The position numbers and the translations under genes are program-made. This document shows, one piece after another, positions 45,092 through 53,915 of a stretch of DNA of 64,000 bases (the stretch's first letter is position 1; the number at the start of each line of letters is the position of its first letter). The stretch spans positions 4,898,001-4,962,000 of the forward strand of contig NZ_CP150233.1 of assembly GCF_037974265.1 (NCBI RefSeq), read 5' to 3'. Source of the stretch: Paenibacillus sp. FSL R5-0623 (lineage in GTDB: Bacteria > Bacillota > Bacilli > Paenibacillales > Paenibacillaceae). Under the pieces are notes generated by a model, which saw only the letters and a program-made list of their open reading frames with translations, was not told the origin of the DNA and made no database searches.

Positions 45092-45222
45092 AAAAATATC
45101 CCCTCCAAGTATCACTTGAACCTCCATGATAACATGAAGGTTTTTTTAAGTGTCTACTTAAAGGGGATAATACCAAACAAGGGCTTCTGTAGTAAGGTTT
45201 GATAATAATAGATGAGTATTAT

Positions 45223-45906
45223 TCACTGTTTAATTTTATCTACCCATTCTCTTTCGTTCCATATATATGGATTATTTATATTTTGATTTTCCCCTCGAAT
45301 AGTGGAATCGTAACTATCCTTTCCAGATGTATACCAGTCCACAATCACTAATTTCCCATTCAGATTTCGCACTAAAAATTCAGTAGGTTCAGCATAGGTA
45401 CCTACATCCTTCGTAATACGTGCATTTAATTTTAGATAAAATGAATTGTTTTCCCCTTCAATATAATCTACTTTTTCAGCACTTATCTTAATCTCTTTTA
45501 TTTGATTAGAGGTAAGATTATTTTTGAGAAACAAATTATGTTGCGAGGTGATCTTTTTTTCTGTGTACTGTCTAAGATTTTGGTTATCGATATATTTGCT
45601 AACATCCATCTGAATTCCGTTCCAGATGGACTTATAATATCCTGATAAAGCCTCTGTACATAATTTATATGCTTTCTCGAAATCCAATGTTGACAGATTA
45701 TTTTGTTCTATAGTTAAAAAGTTAGATGAATCATTAGATTCTTTCACACTCGATAAGCTATCTGAAACCTTATCATTTTCGGTATGGTTGTCGCCTACCG
45801 AAACCGCAGTTGATTTTTTATTTATCTCTTTATTACGTTCAGTCTCTTGACATGCACTAAGAGTAAACACAATAACTAATAAGTATAAAAGATATACACG
45901 TTTCAT
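45223..45906 (-). CDS. Lipoprotein of unknown function, cargo block 1
   Basis: 227 residues. Signal peptide with lipobox LSAC, Lys/Asn/Ser-rich linker, then a domain (about 75-220) with FYLKLNARITKDVGTYAEP and LVIVDWYTSGKDSYD, which looks like a cystatin/NTF2-like fold; no family assigned. AT-rich compared with its neighbours, a sign of transfer. GGAGG precedes the ATG. Its terminator was split by the IS. Confidence 0.8.
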   Translation of the reverse strand: MKRVYLLYLLVIVFTLSACQETERNKEINKKSTAVSVGDNHTENDKVSDSLSSVKESNDSSNFLTIEQNNLSTLDFEKAYKLCTEALSGYYKSIWNGIQMDVSKYIDNQNLRQYTEKKITSQHNLFLKNNLTSNQIKEIKISAEKVDYIEGENNSFYLKLNARITKDVGTYAEPTEFLVRNLNGKLVIVDWYTSGKDSYDSTIRGENQNINNPYIWNEREWVDKIKQ

Positions 45907-45982
45907 TGTATTTCCTCCAGTAAACTATTAATTGTTGAATGCCTCCAGTTATTGTATGAGCCACTTAAATAAAATTGCAATA

Positions 45983-46134
45983 GCGTTAACATACATAACA
46001 TATAAAAAGTGTGTAAAACGTAAATACATTTCCTAAACTTGATGATCTTCAGAGATCTGAACAAACACAATGAAGTAAGTTGGAGCGACTGGATTAGTTA
46101 TGATGAGAATCCGGTGGCTACGGGGGAAGAATAA
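45983..46134 (+). repeat. Gene-end repeat R1 with 95-bp left extension
   Basis: The core (46078-46134) still reads SWSDWISYDENPVATGEE and a TAA stop. The left extension (45983-46077) aligns with the region left of R3 (49360-49457): shared blocks include TAACATA, AACATATAAA, GTAAATACAT, CCTAAA, TTGATGA, CTTCAGAGA and AATGAAGTAAG. Confidence 0.85.
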
Positions 46135-46154
46135 CGTATAGTACAAGTGATAAA

Positions 46155-46180
46155 AAGCCCGCGCAAAGCGCGGGTTCTTT
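46155..46180 (+). terminator. Type A terminator behind R1
   Basis: AAGCCCGCGC-AAA-GCGCGGGTT then CTTTGTG. A near copy lies behind R4 (51491-51517). Confidence 0.85.
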
Positions 46181-46258
46181 GTGTTAGGTTGGGTGGTTTA
46201 CCTTCGGTACATTAGTGTTCTGAGATATTCCGAAACATTTAAAGGATGAGAGGCACTC

Positions 46259-46495
46259 TCAATCCATTTCACGGCTGTCGCTATCATTCGGAACAAATTC
46301 CATAATGTCTCCCGGCTGACAGTCTAAGATTTCGCAGATAGCTTCCAAGGTAGAGAAGCGGATCGCCTTCACTTTCCCCGTTTTCAGATTGGACAGATTG
46401 ACATTTGAGATCCCAACCTTATCTGCCAGATCATTTAATTTCATTTTTTTGTCGGCCAGAACTCGGTCGAGACGTATAATAATCGGCACTGTCAT
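46259..46495 (-). CDS. XRE-family regulator, YozG-like
   Basis: 78 residues: a Cro/CI helix-turn-helix (MKLNDLADKVGISNVNLSNL, about 17-36) of the small 'YozG' type, with GDIMEFVP at the end. GGAG before the ATG at 46495. It follows the DUF2975 gene by 12 bp; the pair equals the B. subtilis yoaS-yozG arrangement. Probably controls its own operon. Confidence 0.9.
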   Translation of the reverse strand: MTVPIIIRLDRVLADKKMKLNDLADKVGISNVNLSNLKTGKVKAIRFSTLEAICEILDCQPGDIMEFVPNDSDSREMD

Positions 46496-46507
46496 CAATC
46501 TCCATTC

Positions 46508-47125
46508 TTATAAAGTCGAATCGTGCTCTTCCTGCAGAAGAACGCCATATTTGAAAATCTCGGAGACGAACAGCACTAGTATGCCGATGATAATTCCGAT
46601 TACAGAGATCCCGCCCAGATTAATTGAGAAGATACGAGTAACGAACAGGCAGATCAGAATGTTGAGCACGAGCTTCGCCAGCAAAGAAAACAGGATAACG
46701 ACGATTCCCAGCTTTTTCAGACGGGTGGCATTCGCCTGATTAAACGGGCTGCTTCCGCTTAGTATGCTACCTATTATATTGCGAATCTGGCCAATTGAGT
46801 AGATGTAAGTAATGAAGATAAGCGTAGTGTTGGTCAAACTGACGACCAGATATGCAGTCTTGGCATCGAACATACCGGGATTGATCGGTTGAAAATAAGT
46901 GAAAGGCACCATAACGCTATTCGTCAGCGTATCCGATAAAGGTATTGAAAAGAACCAGTGCGCGATTCCTTTTTCTACAGAAAACAGTTCCTGAGGTTTT
47001 AATCCAATCCAGAGTTTGAAACAGACCAACGCAATGAGCAGCCCGATTCCTCCCCAGTATCCGATCATAAGTGCAATGTGCATTCTTTTGAGTCCAGGTT
47101 TGGCTTTAAATTCAATTCCGTTCAT
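46508..47125 (-). CDS. DUF2975 membrane protein, YoaS-like
   Basis: 205 residues with four membrane segments (about 15-40, 90-112, 135-158, 165-190). The motif SPFNQANATRLKKLG before the third segment is typical of DUF2975. AAAGGAG eight bases before the ATG at 47125 sets the start. Partner of the YozG-like regulator; function unknown. Confidence 0.88.
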   Translation of the reverse strand: MNGIEFKAKPGLKRMHIALMIGYWGGIGLLIALVCFKLWIGLKPQELFSVEKGIAHWFFSIPLSDTLTNSVMVPFTYFQPINPGMFDAKTAYLVVSLTNTTLIFITYIYSIGQIRNIIGSILSGSSPFNQANATRLKKLGIVVILFSLLAKLVLNILICLFVTRIFSINLGGISVIGIIIGILVLFVSEIFKYGVLLQEEHDSTL

Positions 47126-47441
47126 ACGCAATCTCCTTTTCTTGTCAACTTACAATATATACTAAATGATAAGTTCACGAAAAACAATAACTATTTAATG
47201 ATAAACATTAATTTTTTTATCAAAGAGCGGTTCAAAACTGTTTGATAATAATCAACTTGCTAGCACGACTTTGAACGAACAAGAAGGAAAAGCTAGAAGT
47301 CTCCCCGATGTAATGACCGACGGTTTTGGGAGCTGAGGGAATTATCTGAGGAGGCAGATTGGTTCTAAACCCAACCAGTTGTAAATCCATTTATATCTCC
47401 CCCTAACAACTCCTCTGGAAGTGATTTGTAGCATAATAAAC
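47126..47441. other. Non-coding part of cargo block 2
   Basis: No supported gene. AT-rich upstream region of the DUF2975/XRE operon, then featureless sequence until repeat R2. Confidence 0.5.
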
Positions 47442-47516
47442 AGCTGGAGCGACTGGATTAGTTATGAGGAGAATCCGGTGGCTATAGGTGATGCGGAAGA
47501 GCACAAAGACGTATAG
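47442..47516 (+). repeat. Gene-end repeat R2
   Basis: Reads SWSDWISYEENPVAIGDAEE then HKDV and TAG: a full in-frame C-terminus with a tail unlike the parent's, as if from an orthologous gene. Confidence 0.9.
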
Positions 47517-47532
47517 CAGTATATCGATGTTG

Positions 47533-47576
47533 AATACATCGCCAGGTGGCTTATCTGCCCCGGCGATGTATTTTTC
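47533..47576 (+). terminator. Type B terminator behind R2
   Basis: AATACATCGCC...GGCGATGTA followed by TTTTTC. The related hairpin at 56128-56158 follows R6. Confidence 0.85.
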
Positions 47577-47647
47577 TATGTTTGGATTTATGATAACAGA
47601 AAAAACCGTGATGGACGTCCGTCCACCACGATTGAATATGAAATCTA

Positions 47648-49207
47648 TTATTGCTTTTTACTTAAAGATACATTTGCTGTTAACGTCTTGTCGATCGTCG
47701 TCCAGTTTACATAAGCACCTAGTATTTCATTAATAACAGCAACCGGAACGACAGTTTCGCCATTTAAAAGCTTTGGTACGTTACGATTGAACACCAGTTT
47801 ATCGTTGATTGAATACACATCTGAACCAATTTGAGCACTTATATTTTTCGTGCCTAAATTGATTTGCGTGGTACGCGTCTTATGATCCCATTCTACTGTG
47901 CCGCCCAATAGCTCAGAAATGGTTCGAATCGGTACATAGAACTCATCATTATGAACAACCGGTTTGATTGTCGTACCACCTACATTCATGGCAACGTCAA
48001 CATATTCAAGGAAATCGGTCTTTCGAATGAGTCCATGAATGCCTTTTGTTCGGTCCACGACCTGAGATACTTCGTAATCCGTTGCGGCCGACAGGTACGC
48101 ATAAGCTACACTTCTATCCATTTCAAGCTTATCGGATAAAAATTGAATCGATTCACGTACTGATTCTTTCATAGCTTCATCCAGATCAGGGTCCAGTCCA
48201 ATGGGAATCCAATAATCCTCTGTTTCAGCAAAGGGTTGCTTGAATTCTCCGCTGTGTGGTAGTGATGGATCACCTTTCTTTAATACCGTTAACCGAACTG
48301 TTCCCCTCAAGGAAGCTTCCAATGCAGTCAACGCTACTTCTCCATCTCCTTGAGCAAAGTGCGGATCTCCAGTATAGAATAGCCCGCCTTTAACTTGGAT
48401 CGGATAATAAATAGTTGCACCAACACCCAACTCATTAATGTCCATATTGCCTCCTGTTTCAATAGGTGGGATGGAACTCACAACCTCGCTGGTATTTGGC
48501 GCAACCCCCATCACACCTAGAAACGGGTTAATGGGGAAACGTACATTTTTGCCAGCTTTTGTTGGTAATACCCCATACCAATTGCCGTTGATCTCTTCAA
48601 TCGGCGTAAATATAGAGACATTATTATATAATTCCGGTTTTGTTGCGCTGGCTCCCTCTTGTGGGCCTGTATTTTCTGGAAATTCGTTAGGAAGGGCACC
48701 TTTCCCATGGCGGTTAGAAATGACACCATATGGAACTCGAGTTTGCAACGAAAGGACTTCTACTTTAAGAACATCTCCTGGCTCCGCTCCCTCAACCGCT
48801 ACTGGCCCAGTGATAATATGAGGTCCGTCTTTTACAAAATCATGCTTAATGCCAGAAGCTGTAATTGCCTTTGCATCATCCAAGACTCCATCGGATGAGA
48901 TACCGAATTTGCCGAAGTACTCCACTGGATTTCTCCCTTGATCCTCCATCAGTCCCTCATGCGATACCGTGTCAAATGTTACAGCACTTCCTGATGGTAC
49001 AGTAAGAATCGGAGAGCTGTCTCGATTAGGCAGTGAGCCCCAGCGAATGTTCTCAATCGCAGATGTTACATAATAATCACCTTCTACCTTATCCAGGGTT
49101 GTTGGTTGCAACGGCATACTAAAGCCCACTGAAGGTATAACAAATGCAAACATACTCAGAATCCCTACTGAAACTCCCAATCTCCTAATCGTTCGGTTAA
49201 TAAACAT
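47648..49207 (-). CDS. Secreted acetamidase/formamidase-family protein with C-terminal stalk domain
   Basis: 519 residues. Signal peptide (about 1-30), then an FmdA/AmdA domain (about 45-385) with HEGLMEDQGRNPVEYFG, GDPHFAQGDGEVALTALEAS and MDRSVAYAYLSAATDYEVSQVVD (split), the usual C-terminal motif of formamidases. The last ~110 residues are a copper-amine-oxidase-N-like stalk domain (YVPIRTISELLGGTVEWDH). Amidases of this family are normally cytoplasmic, so an exported version joined to a surface domain is unusual. GGGGGAG precedes the ATG. Confidence 0.9.
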   Translation of the reverse strand: MFINRTIRRLGVSVGILSMFAFVIPSVGFSMPLQPTTLDKVEGDYYVTSAIENIRWGSLPNRDSSPILTVPSGSAVTFDTVSHEGLMEDQGRNPVEYFGKFGISSDGVLDDAKAITASGIKHDFVKDGPHIITGPVAVEGAEPGDVLKVEVLSLQTRVPYGVISNRHGKGALPNEFPENTGPQEGASATKPELYNNVSIFTPIEEINGNWYGVLPTKAGKNVRFPINPFLGVMGVAPNTSEVVSSIPPIETGGNMDINELGVGATIYYPIQVKGGLFYTGDPHFAQGDGEVALTALEASLRGTVRLTVLKKGDPSLPHSGEFKQPFAETEDYWIPIGLDPDLDEAMKESVRESIQFLSDKLEMDRSVAYAYLSAATDYEVSQVVDRTKGIHGLIRKTDFLEYVDVAMNVGGTTIKPVVHNDEFYVPIRTISELLGGTVEWDHKTRTTQINLGTKNISAQIGSDVYSINDKLVFNRNVPKLLNGETVVPVAVINEILGAYVNWTTIDKTLTANVSLSKKQ

Positions 49208-49359
49208 CTCGCTCCCCCTCTACGATATGTAACGTCGTGTGACATTATCTAACATACATAAACGATAACATATAAATGTATTTACAACAATATTTTATTG
49301 TTAACAAAAATAACAACAAAAGCTAGAATCCAAGAAAAAAGTTATAAAAACACAAACCT
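49208..49359. other. Upstream region of the amidase gene
   Basis: AT-rich, non-coding; carries TAACATACATAA and AACATATAAATG motifs similar to the left extension shared by R1 and R3. Confidence 0.5.
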
Positions 49360-49500
49360 GAGTTAATATACCTAACATATAAAGAATATATAAAGTAAAT
49401 ACATGACCTAAAGTTGATGAAAATTCTTCAGAGACCTGAACACACAAAATGAAGTAAGTTGGAGCAATTAGATCAGTTATGAGGGAATGCGGTGGTTGGC
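49360..49500 (+). repeat. Gene-end repeat R3 with left extension (degenerate)
   Basis: Left part aligns with the 95-bp extension of R1; the core (from 49458) keeps AAGTTGGAGC, CAGTTATGAGG and GCGGTGG but no longer codes. Confidence 0.8.
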
Positions 49501-49647
49501 CGTATTTTGTTTTCTGTTGAAATCCTTCAAAATTCTGAGCGGCGACTGCTTCGCTTCTGGTTTTATTCCGAAGATGTTCCTGAGGACTGGAGAGAGGGGT
49601 ACAGTGACCGTTTTTTCGATCTTACGGGATTGACGCCGAATCACTGA
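49492..49647 (+). pseudogene. Orphan C-terminal gene fragment (about 51 codons)
   Basis: An open frame begins within R3 and ends LRFWFYSEDVPEDWREGYSD then RFFDLTGLTPNH and a stop. The composition is protein-like, but there is no start or ribosome binding site. Family not recognised. It looks like the 3' end of a gene cut by the repeat-associated recombination. Confidence 0.55.
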
Positions 49648-49770
49648 TTATTCAACATAAGGCGGGACCAAGCCGCTAAAACCAAAAGCCTCCGTTGAAG
49701 GAGACTTCAGGCGCTGCTGATCACTAACAATCGTAGTTCACTTTATTTCAGGGGAACCTTTATTTCCCGC

Positions 49771-50679
49771 TCAATGAAACAAGATCTGCAACAGAAAGTA
49801 AGGAGAAGCATTTAGGAGTCCATGAATCAGGATAATCACCCATACTTTGCGATAGCGGGACCATAGATAACCAAGAAAGAGACCCGTAACCCCATGATTT
49901 GCAATCACAGTTGCCACATCCATATCCCACTGACCACTTCCTTGAATGGCGACATGCCAGATGGACCATAGTATTGAAACTAGTAATATGGCGGGCCATC
50001 TTCCAAGCAAAGTCTCCAACCGCGTTTGCAGCCACACTCGATAAAAAACTTCCTCCAATACGCTATTGATCATAAAACCGATCAACACCAAGAAAAGTAA
50101 TTCTGACATATTGGTTGCTTCGATTGCTCCTTCTGGTTGTGCAATTGGGGAATAGAACTTTAGATAACACCAGACCACAATAACGATCAGTGGTGCAATG
50201 ACGTGTCCGCGAGAGCGAGGCTTTTTCGAGATCATGTCTTGTTGCCCGCCAGTTATTTTGCGATAAATCAGCAATAAAATCAACGGAATGAACAATAGTG
50301 TCGTCAACTTGAATGCCAAATAATATAGCTGAAAATGTAATCCTTGCGGGTCTATCGTTATCAGAGAAACCGTAAATAAAACGCCTGACAGCAATAATAC
50401 AATCGATTGAACGACCAAGTGATTTTTCTCCATTTGTTGATAAGACGAGGGATCTTGACTTTGACTTTCATAAGGAATCATACGGATTAGGAAAATGCCA
50501 AAGAATGCCGGCAATATACTATGCCATATTGGAATCACTTCCTCACGGTCGGCTGTGTACCTTATATTCAAGTTTCCGGTCCATACCAACCATAATACAG
50601 CAGCAAATATAATTATCATGCACAATAAGCCGATTGCCTTTCCCCATCCTGGAAACATTATTTTGAATTGCTGATTCAT
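49771..50679 (-). CDS. CPBP-family intramembrane metalloprotease
   Basis: 302 residues with eight membrane segments. Motif 1 EEVFYR (LEEVFYRVWLQTRLE, about 210-224), motif 2 WSIWHVAIQ, motif 3 HGLLNA near the C-terminus: the Glu/His ligands of CPBP (Abi) proteases. Such proteins often handle peptide maturation, immunity or membrane stress. AAGGAGGG before the ATG. Divergent from a TetR gene across a region with a duplicated operator-like repeat, so it is the likely TetR target. Confidence 0.92.
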   Translation of the reverse strand: MNQQFKIMFPGWGKAIGLLCMIIIFAAVLWLVWTGNLNIRYTADREEVIPIWHSILPAFFGIFLIRMIPYESQSQDPSSYQQMEKNHLVVQSIVLLLSGVLFTVSLITIDPQGLHFQLYYLAFKLTTLLFIPLILLLIYRKITGGQQDMISKKPRSRGHVIAPLIVIVVWCYLKFYSPIAQPEGAIEATNMSELLFLVLIGFMINSVLEEVFYRVWLQTRLETLLGRWPAILLVSILWSIWHVAIQGSGQWDMDVATVIANHGVTGLFLGYLWSRYRKVWVIILIHGLLNASPYFLLQILFH

Positions 50680-50725
50680 TCCAATTACCCTCCTTGAGTG
50701 GTATGTTGCTTTGCCTCTTTTTTAA

Positions 50726-50795
50726 TTCAGTTGAGTTAAATAAACTCTAGCACATCCCATCTTCTTCGTCTATTTATTTCAGTTGAGTTAAATAA
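50726..50795. promoter_or_regulatory. Two 18-bp direct repeats between CPBP and TetR genes (putative TetR operators)
   Basis: TTCAGTTGAGTTAAATAA occurs at 50726-50743 and again at 50778-50795, start to start 52 bp (about five helical turns). The first copy extends into GAGTT-AAATA-AACTC, an inverted repeat. Location in the divergent promoter fits operators for the adjacent TetR protein. Confidence 0.7.
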
Positions 50796-50812
50796 TATGA
50801 TATTCTGTGTGT

Positions 50813-51391
50813 ATGCCAAAAATCGTGGACCATGAGAAAATGAAAAATATTATTGCTGAAGCAACTTGGAAAATCATTAGTGAGCAAGGCATTCATCATG
50901 CAACGTCAAGAACAATTGCGAAGGAAGCCGGATTATCACAAGGAGCCTTAAGACATTATTTTTCCAAACAAGAGAGCCTGCTAGCATTTGCAATGGAGTT
51001 AGTTAAAGAAAAGGTACTTACTCGGCTAAAGAATCTGAATGCAAAAGAACTAGCGCCTCAAGAAAGAATTGTTGAATACTTGCTCGAGCTAGTGCCTACG
51101 GATGAACAAACATTATTGGAAATGGAGGTTTGGTTTGCATTTGTTAGTTATGGAAAAACGCAAAAAGGGTTCGATGCCAACTATGAGGACCTGCAAAACG
51201 CAATAAGGAACTGCATTACGTACTTGAAAAATGAAGGTCTTCTGCGCACTACCGATGAAGAGAAGGAACAGGAAAAACTGTATGCCTTTATGAATGGGAT
51301 GGCTCTCAATTTGTATTTAGAGCCGGATAAAATAAATCGAACACGAAGCAAAGAAATGATACAAGACTACATCCATTGGATTATACGTTGA
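50813..51391 (+). CDS. TetR/AcrR-family regulator (BetI-like C-terminal domain)
   Basis: 192 residues. N-terminal helix-turn-helix (TSRTIAKEAGLSQGALRHYF, about 33-52) and a helical ligand domain with LEMEVWFAFVSYGKT as in the TetR_C_6/BetI group. The ATG at 50813 follows a weak ribosome site; a GTG two codons earlier is possible. Divergent from the CPBP protease. Confidence 0.9.
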   Translation: MPKIVDHEKMKNIIAEATWKIISEQGIHHATSRTIAKEAGLSQGALRHYFSKQESLLAFAMELVKEKVLTRLKNLNAKELAPQERIVEYLLELVPTDEQTLLEMEVWFAFVSYGKTQKGFDANYEDLQNAIRNCITYLKNEGLLRTTDEEKEQEKLYAFMNGMALNLYLEPDKINRTRSKEMIQDYIHWIIR

Positions 51392-51462
51392 AGGAAAGCA
51401 TGACACATAGATCGGGGAGTTAAGTTAGCTTGCCAAAGCCCAGCAGAATCCAATCTGCAGCA

Positions 51463-51520
51463 GGGTGGCTACCGGGGAAAAATAAAGATTAAGAACCCGC
51501 GCCTGACGCGGGCTCTTTGT
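51463..51520 (+). repeat. Gene-end repeat R4 with type A terminator
   Basis: GGTGGCTACCGGGGAA then AAATAA, followed by AACCCGCGC-CTGA-CGCGGGCTCTTTGTG. Both parts match R1 and its terminator; the 5' part of the core is lost, with AGAATCC left at 51444-51450. Confidence 0.75.
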
Positions 51521-51548
51521 GCTTTCTATGCATGCATATCCATGCATT

Positions 51549-52172
51549 TCAGGAGCTTATCTCTCCGACTTCTGTAACGTTTAGATTCAGCTTATGTTTT
51601 CGACATACTTCGTAAAAGTCTTTTGAAACAATGGGTTTGAAGATATTGATATAATCCAGCATAAAAAATTCATGCTCACCAATTCGCTCTTCATGAAGGC
51701 AGATTCGAGATACAACTTTGACGATCTTACGTGGAGGCTGTTCTACAGATGCAGCAATGACTGCTTTGCGCCCATATTCGGAACGTTCATAATCGAAAAC
51801 ATCCAAACGATCCAGCTGATGTGCAGTCCAATAGGTCTCTTCCACCATACGACCGTCGTGGTAACATACCGTTGTCGGAATAAACTGTGCGGTTGTATTG
51901 GCTTCCTCCAACAGCATTTTAAAACGATCTGATACATGTCTTGTTCCTGTGATCGTCTCAAAATAATCCACATTCAGATTGCGCACCGAGGACAGTAACT
52001 CAACCTCTGCGGTTGTCCCCTCTGGCAACGGATTCTCTACCGCCACATAATTCATCTCTAATTGGGGAGTAAAAGTCGTTCCACCACTAATAAACCCTCT
52101 ACGCGTATATTGAGATTCCAGAAAATAATAGTTCAAATAACGATGTCTCCATTCCGAATGAAGTCTTTTCAA
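51549..52172 (-). CDS. Immunity-protein-like (Imm11/DUF1629 or Imm43 type)
   Basis: 207 residues if the TTG at 52172 is used. The central GTRHVSDRFKMLLEE (about 77-91) and the late ISKDFYEVCRKH-type segment (VSKDFYEVCRKHKLNL) resemble Imm11/Imm43 proteins that neutralise polymorphic toxins. No toxin gene is nearby. The start is uncertain: no ribosome site precedes the TTG, and the frame stays open upstream into the XRE gene, so it may be coupled or have lost its 5' end. Confidence 0.55.
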   Translation of the reverse strand: MKRLHSEWRHRYLNYYFLESQYTRRGFISGGTTFTPQLEMNYVAVENPLPEGTTAEVELLSSVRNLNVDYFETITGTRHVSDRFKMLLEEANTTAQFIPTTVCYHDGRMVEETYWTAHQLDRLDVFDYERSEYGRKAVIAASVEQPPRKIVKVVSRICLHEERIGEHEFFMLDYINIFKPIVSKDFYEVCRKHKLNLNVTEVGEISS

Positions 52173-52186
52173 ATTTTTACGCTTGT

Positions 52187-53014
52187 CTACTCGTTCGTAA
52201 AGTAATGCTGTAAAAGGGATTTTGTTTCTGGATGAGGCATATAAATCATGATTCGCTGATCTGGTTCATTGGGAAATTGAAGGGTGACATGCTCAAATTC
52301 AATAACTCCAAAAGTAGGGTGCAAAAGCCTCTTGTAACCGTCAAGGGAGCTTGGCACTTCATGATACTGCCACATCCTTGTAAAATCAGCACTTGTCCTC
52401 TTCAGATCTTCGATTAACTTGTCGAATGAATCATCGTTAAGATAGCGTGCTCTTGACGTTCTAAACTCGGCAATCATTCTCTGTGAGACACTTTCCCAAT
52501 CCTCCGATCCCTCTTTCCACTCAGGATCCGTAAATTGGCGCCATATCAAATTATAATCATGCGGAGGTGATAGCCTATTGATCGTAAATACAGCATCTGC
52601 CGCTTTATTCCAAGCAAGAAAATCCCACTTTTTCCCGATGACATAGGCCGGATTCGGATTCAATTCATTCAGCATGTCCTGAATGGATGGGCTGATTTTC
52701 TCTTCCATAATAGTCGATTGAGGAGGCAATGATTCTCCAGCAAGCAGAAAGAGATGTCTGCGCTCATTGGGTGTCAGCTTGAGCGCCGAAGCCAAGCTTT
52801 CCAGCACACCTACCGATGGACGGATATCACGACCTTGCTCAAGGCGTGTATACCATGAAAGTCCTATATTCGCGATCCCGGCGACTTCCTCTCGCCGCAA
52901 ACCTCGTGTGCGACGACGATTCCCAGGCAAAAGGCCGACATCAAGGGGAGATAGAGAGGAGCGTAAATCTCTTAAGAAATTACCTAGCGCTAAACGGCGC
53001 TCACTGTCGTTCAA
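52187..53014 (-). CDS. XRE-family regulator with MmyB-like ligand-binding domain
   Basis: 275 residues. Helix-turn-helix with the RRTRGLRREEVAGIANIGLSWYTRLEQGRD signature (split about 33-62), then a MmyB-type PAS-like domain (about 105-270: NPAYVIGKKWDFLAWNKAAD). Starts with TTG eight bases after GGGGGAG. Such proteins usually repress a divergent dehydrogenase gene, exactly the arrangement here with the SDR gene. Confidence 0.92.
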   Translation of the reverse strand: MNDSERRLALGNFLRDLRSSLSPLDVGLLPGNRRRTRGLRREEVAGIANIGLSWYTRLEQGRDIRPSVGVLESLASALKLTPNERRHLFLLAGESLPPQSTIMEEKISPSIQDMLNELNPNPAYVIGKKWDFLAWNKAADAVFTINRLSPPHDYNLIWRQFTDPEWKEGSEDWESVSQRMIAEFRTSRARYLNDDSFDKLIEDLKRTSADFTRMWQYHEVPSSLDGYKRLLHPTFGVIEFEHVTLQFPNEPDQRIMIYMPHPETKSLLQHYFTNE

Positions 53015-53141
53015 GTAAAAGCTCCCCCCTTATCCTATCACTCGTAAACCCACCATCAAGCAGGTTCTCGTGACCATTTAATAGTCAAAGTATACTTAAG
53101 CCAGTTGATGAGATCAACAATTCCAGGCAAGGAGAATGAAT

Positions 53142-53915
53142 ATGACAACCATTGCAGGACAAATGTTGGCGAGCAAGATAGTGATGATTACAGGTGCGGG
53201 GCGAGGCATTGGAGCTGAAGCAGCAAGGCTGTTTGCACAACAAGGAGCTTCTGTGATGCTCGTCGCAAGAACAGAGACTGAGTTGCGCAAGGTCAGGGAT
53301 GAAATTGTGACGTCGGGCGGAGATGCAGCATATTTTACAGCCGATCTGTCAGATGTAAGCAACGTTGAAGAAGCTGTTAAGGCTACAGTGGAACGATATG
53401 GCCGTCTGGATGCTGCTTTTAATAATGCAGGCATCGGAGTCACGGTATCATCGCTGGTGGATGAAAGAGAAGAAGATTTCGACCTGATTCAGTCCGTAAA
53501 TTATAAAGGAGTCTGGCTATGCATGAAAGCCCAGATTAAAGCTATGATGGAGACTTCAGGGTCAGGTTCTATTGTTAACACCAGCAGCGTGGGTAGTCTA
53601 AAGGGGAATCCGGGATTGGGAGCTTACGGGGCATCTAAACGAGCGGTAAACAGTCTAACTCAAACGGCTGCGGTCGAATATGGGCCAGCAGGTATCCGTG
53701 TTAATGCCATTGCTCCGGGAACCACAATGACGGATATGATTCAGCAATGGGTTTCTATTAACCCTGACATTGTTGAACAAATTAGTGCTAAGACACCTCT
53801 CAGGCGTCCGGCTGAACCTGCTGAGATCGCTAACGCAGCCGCTTGGTTGCTTAGTGATTATTCCTCTTTTGTTACCGGAGTCGTTTTGCCTGTAGATGGT
53901 GGACTTAGTGTATAG
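53142..53915 (+). CDS. Short-chain dehydrogenase/reductase (classical SDR)
   Basis: 257 residues. NAD(P) motif TGAGRGIG (about 17-24), NNAG (about 91-94), catalytic Ser in NTSSVGS and YGASK (Tyr and Lys, about 159-163), C-terminal GVVLPVDGG. AAGGAG seven bases before the ATG at 53142 decides the start. Probably reduces a small carbonyl compound; target of the divergent MmyB-type regulator. Its stop codon touches repeat R5. Confidence 0.93.
   Translation: MTTIAGQMLASKIVMITGAGRGIGAEAARLFAQQGASVMLVARTETELRKVRDEIVTSGGDAAYFTADLSDVSNVEEAVKATVERYGRLDAAFNNAGIGVTVSSLVDEREEDFDLIQSVNYKGVWLCMKAQIKAMMETSGSGSIVNTSSVGSLKGNPGLGAYGASKRAVNSLTQTAAVEYGPAGIRVNAIAPGTTMTDMIQQWVSINPDIVEQISAKTPLRRPAEPAEIANAAAWLLSDYSSFVTGVVLPVDGGLSV

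Larger units (their letters stand above)
43884..45166 (-). mobile_element. IS3-family insertion sequence (IS150-like), 1283 bp
   Basis: Ends carry imperfect inverted repeats: CCCCTGTCAAGTAGACAG on the left and CCCCTTTAAGTAGACAC on the right (complement), flanked by a 3-bp direct repeat ATA (43881-43883 and 45167-45169). orfA and orfB are on the minus strand in the IS3 order. orfB is frameshifted before the last catalytic residue, so this copy cannot move by itself. It sits in the loop of a terminator hairpin (AAGCCC...GGGCTT halves on both sides). Confidence 0.9.
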
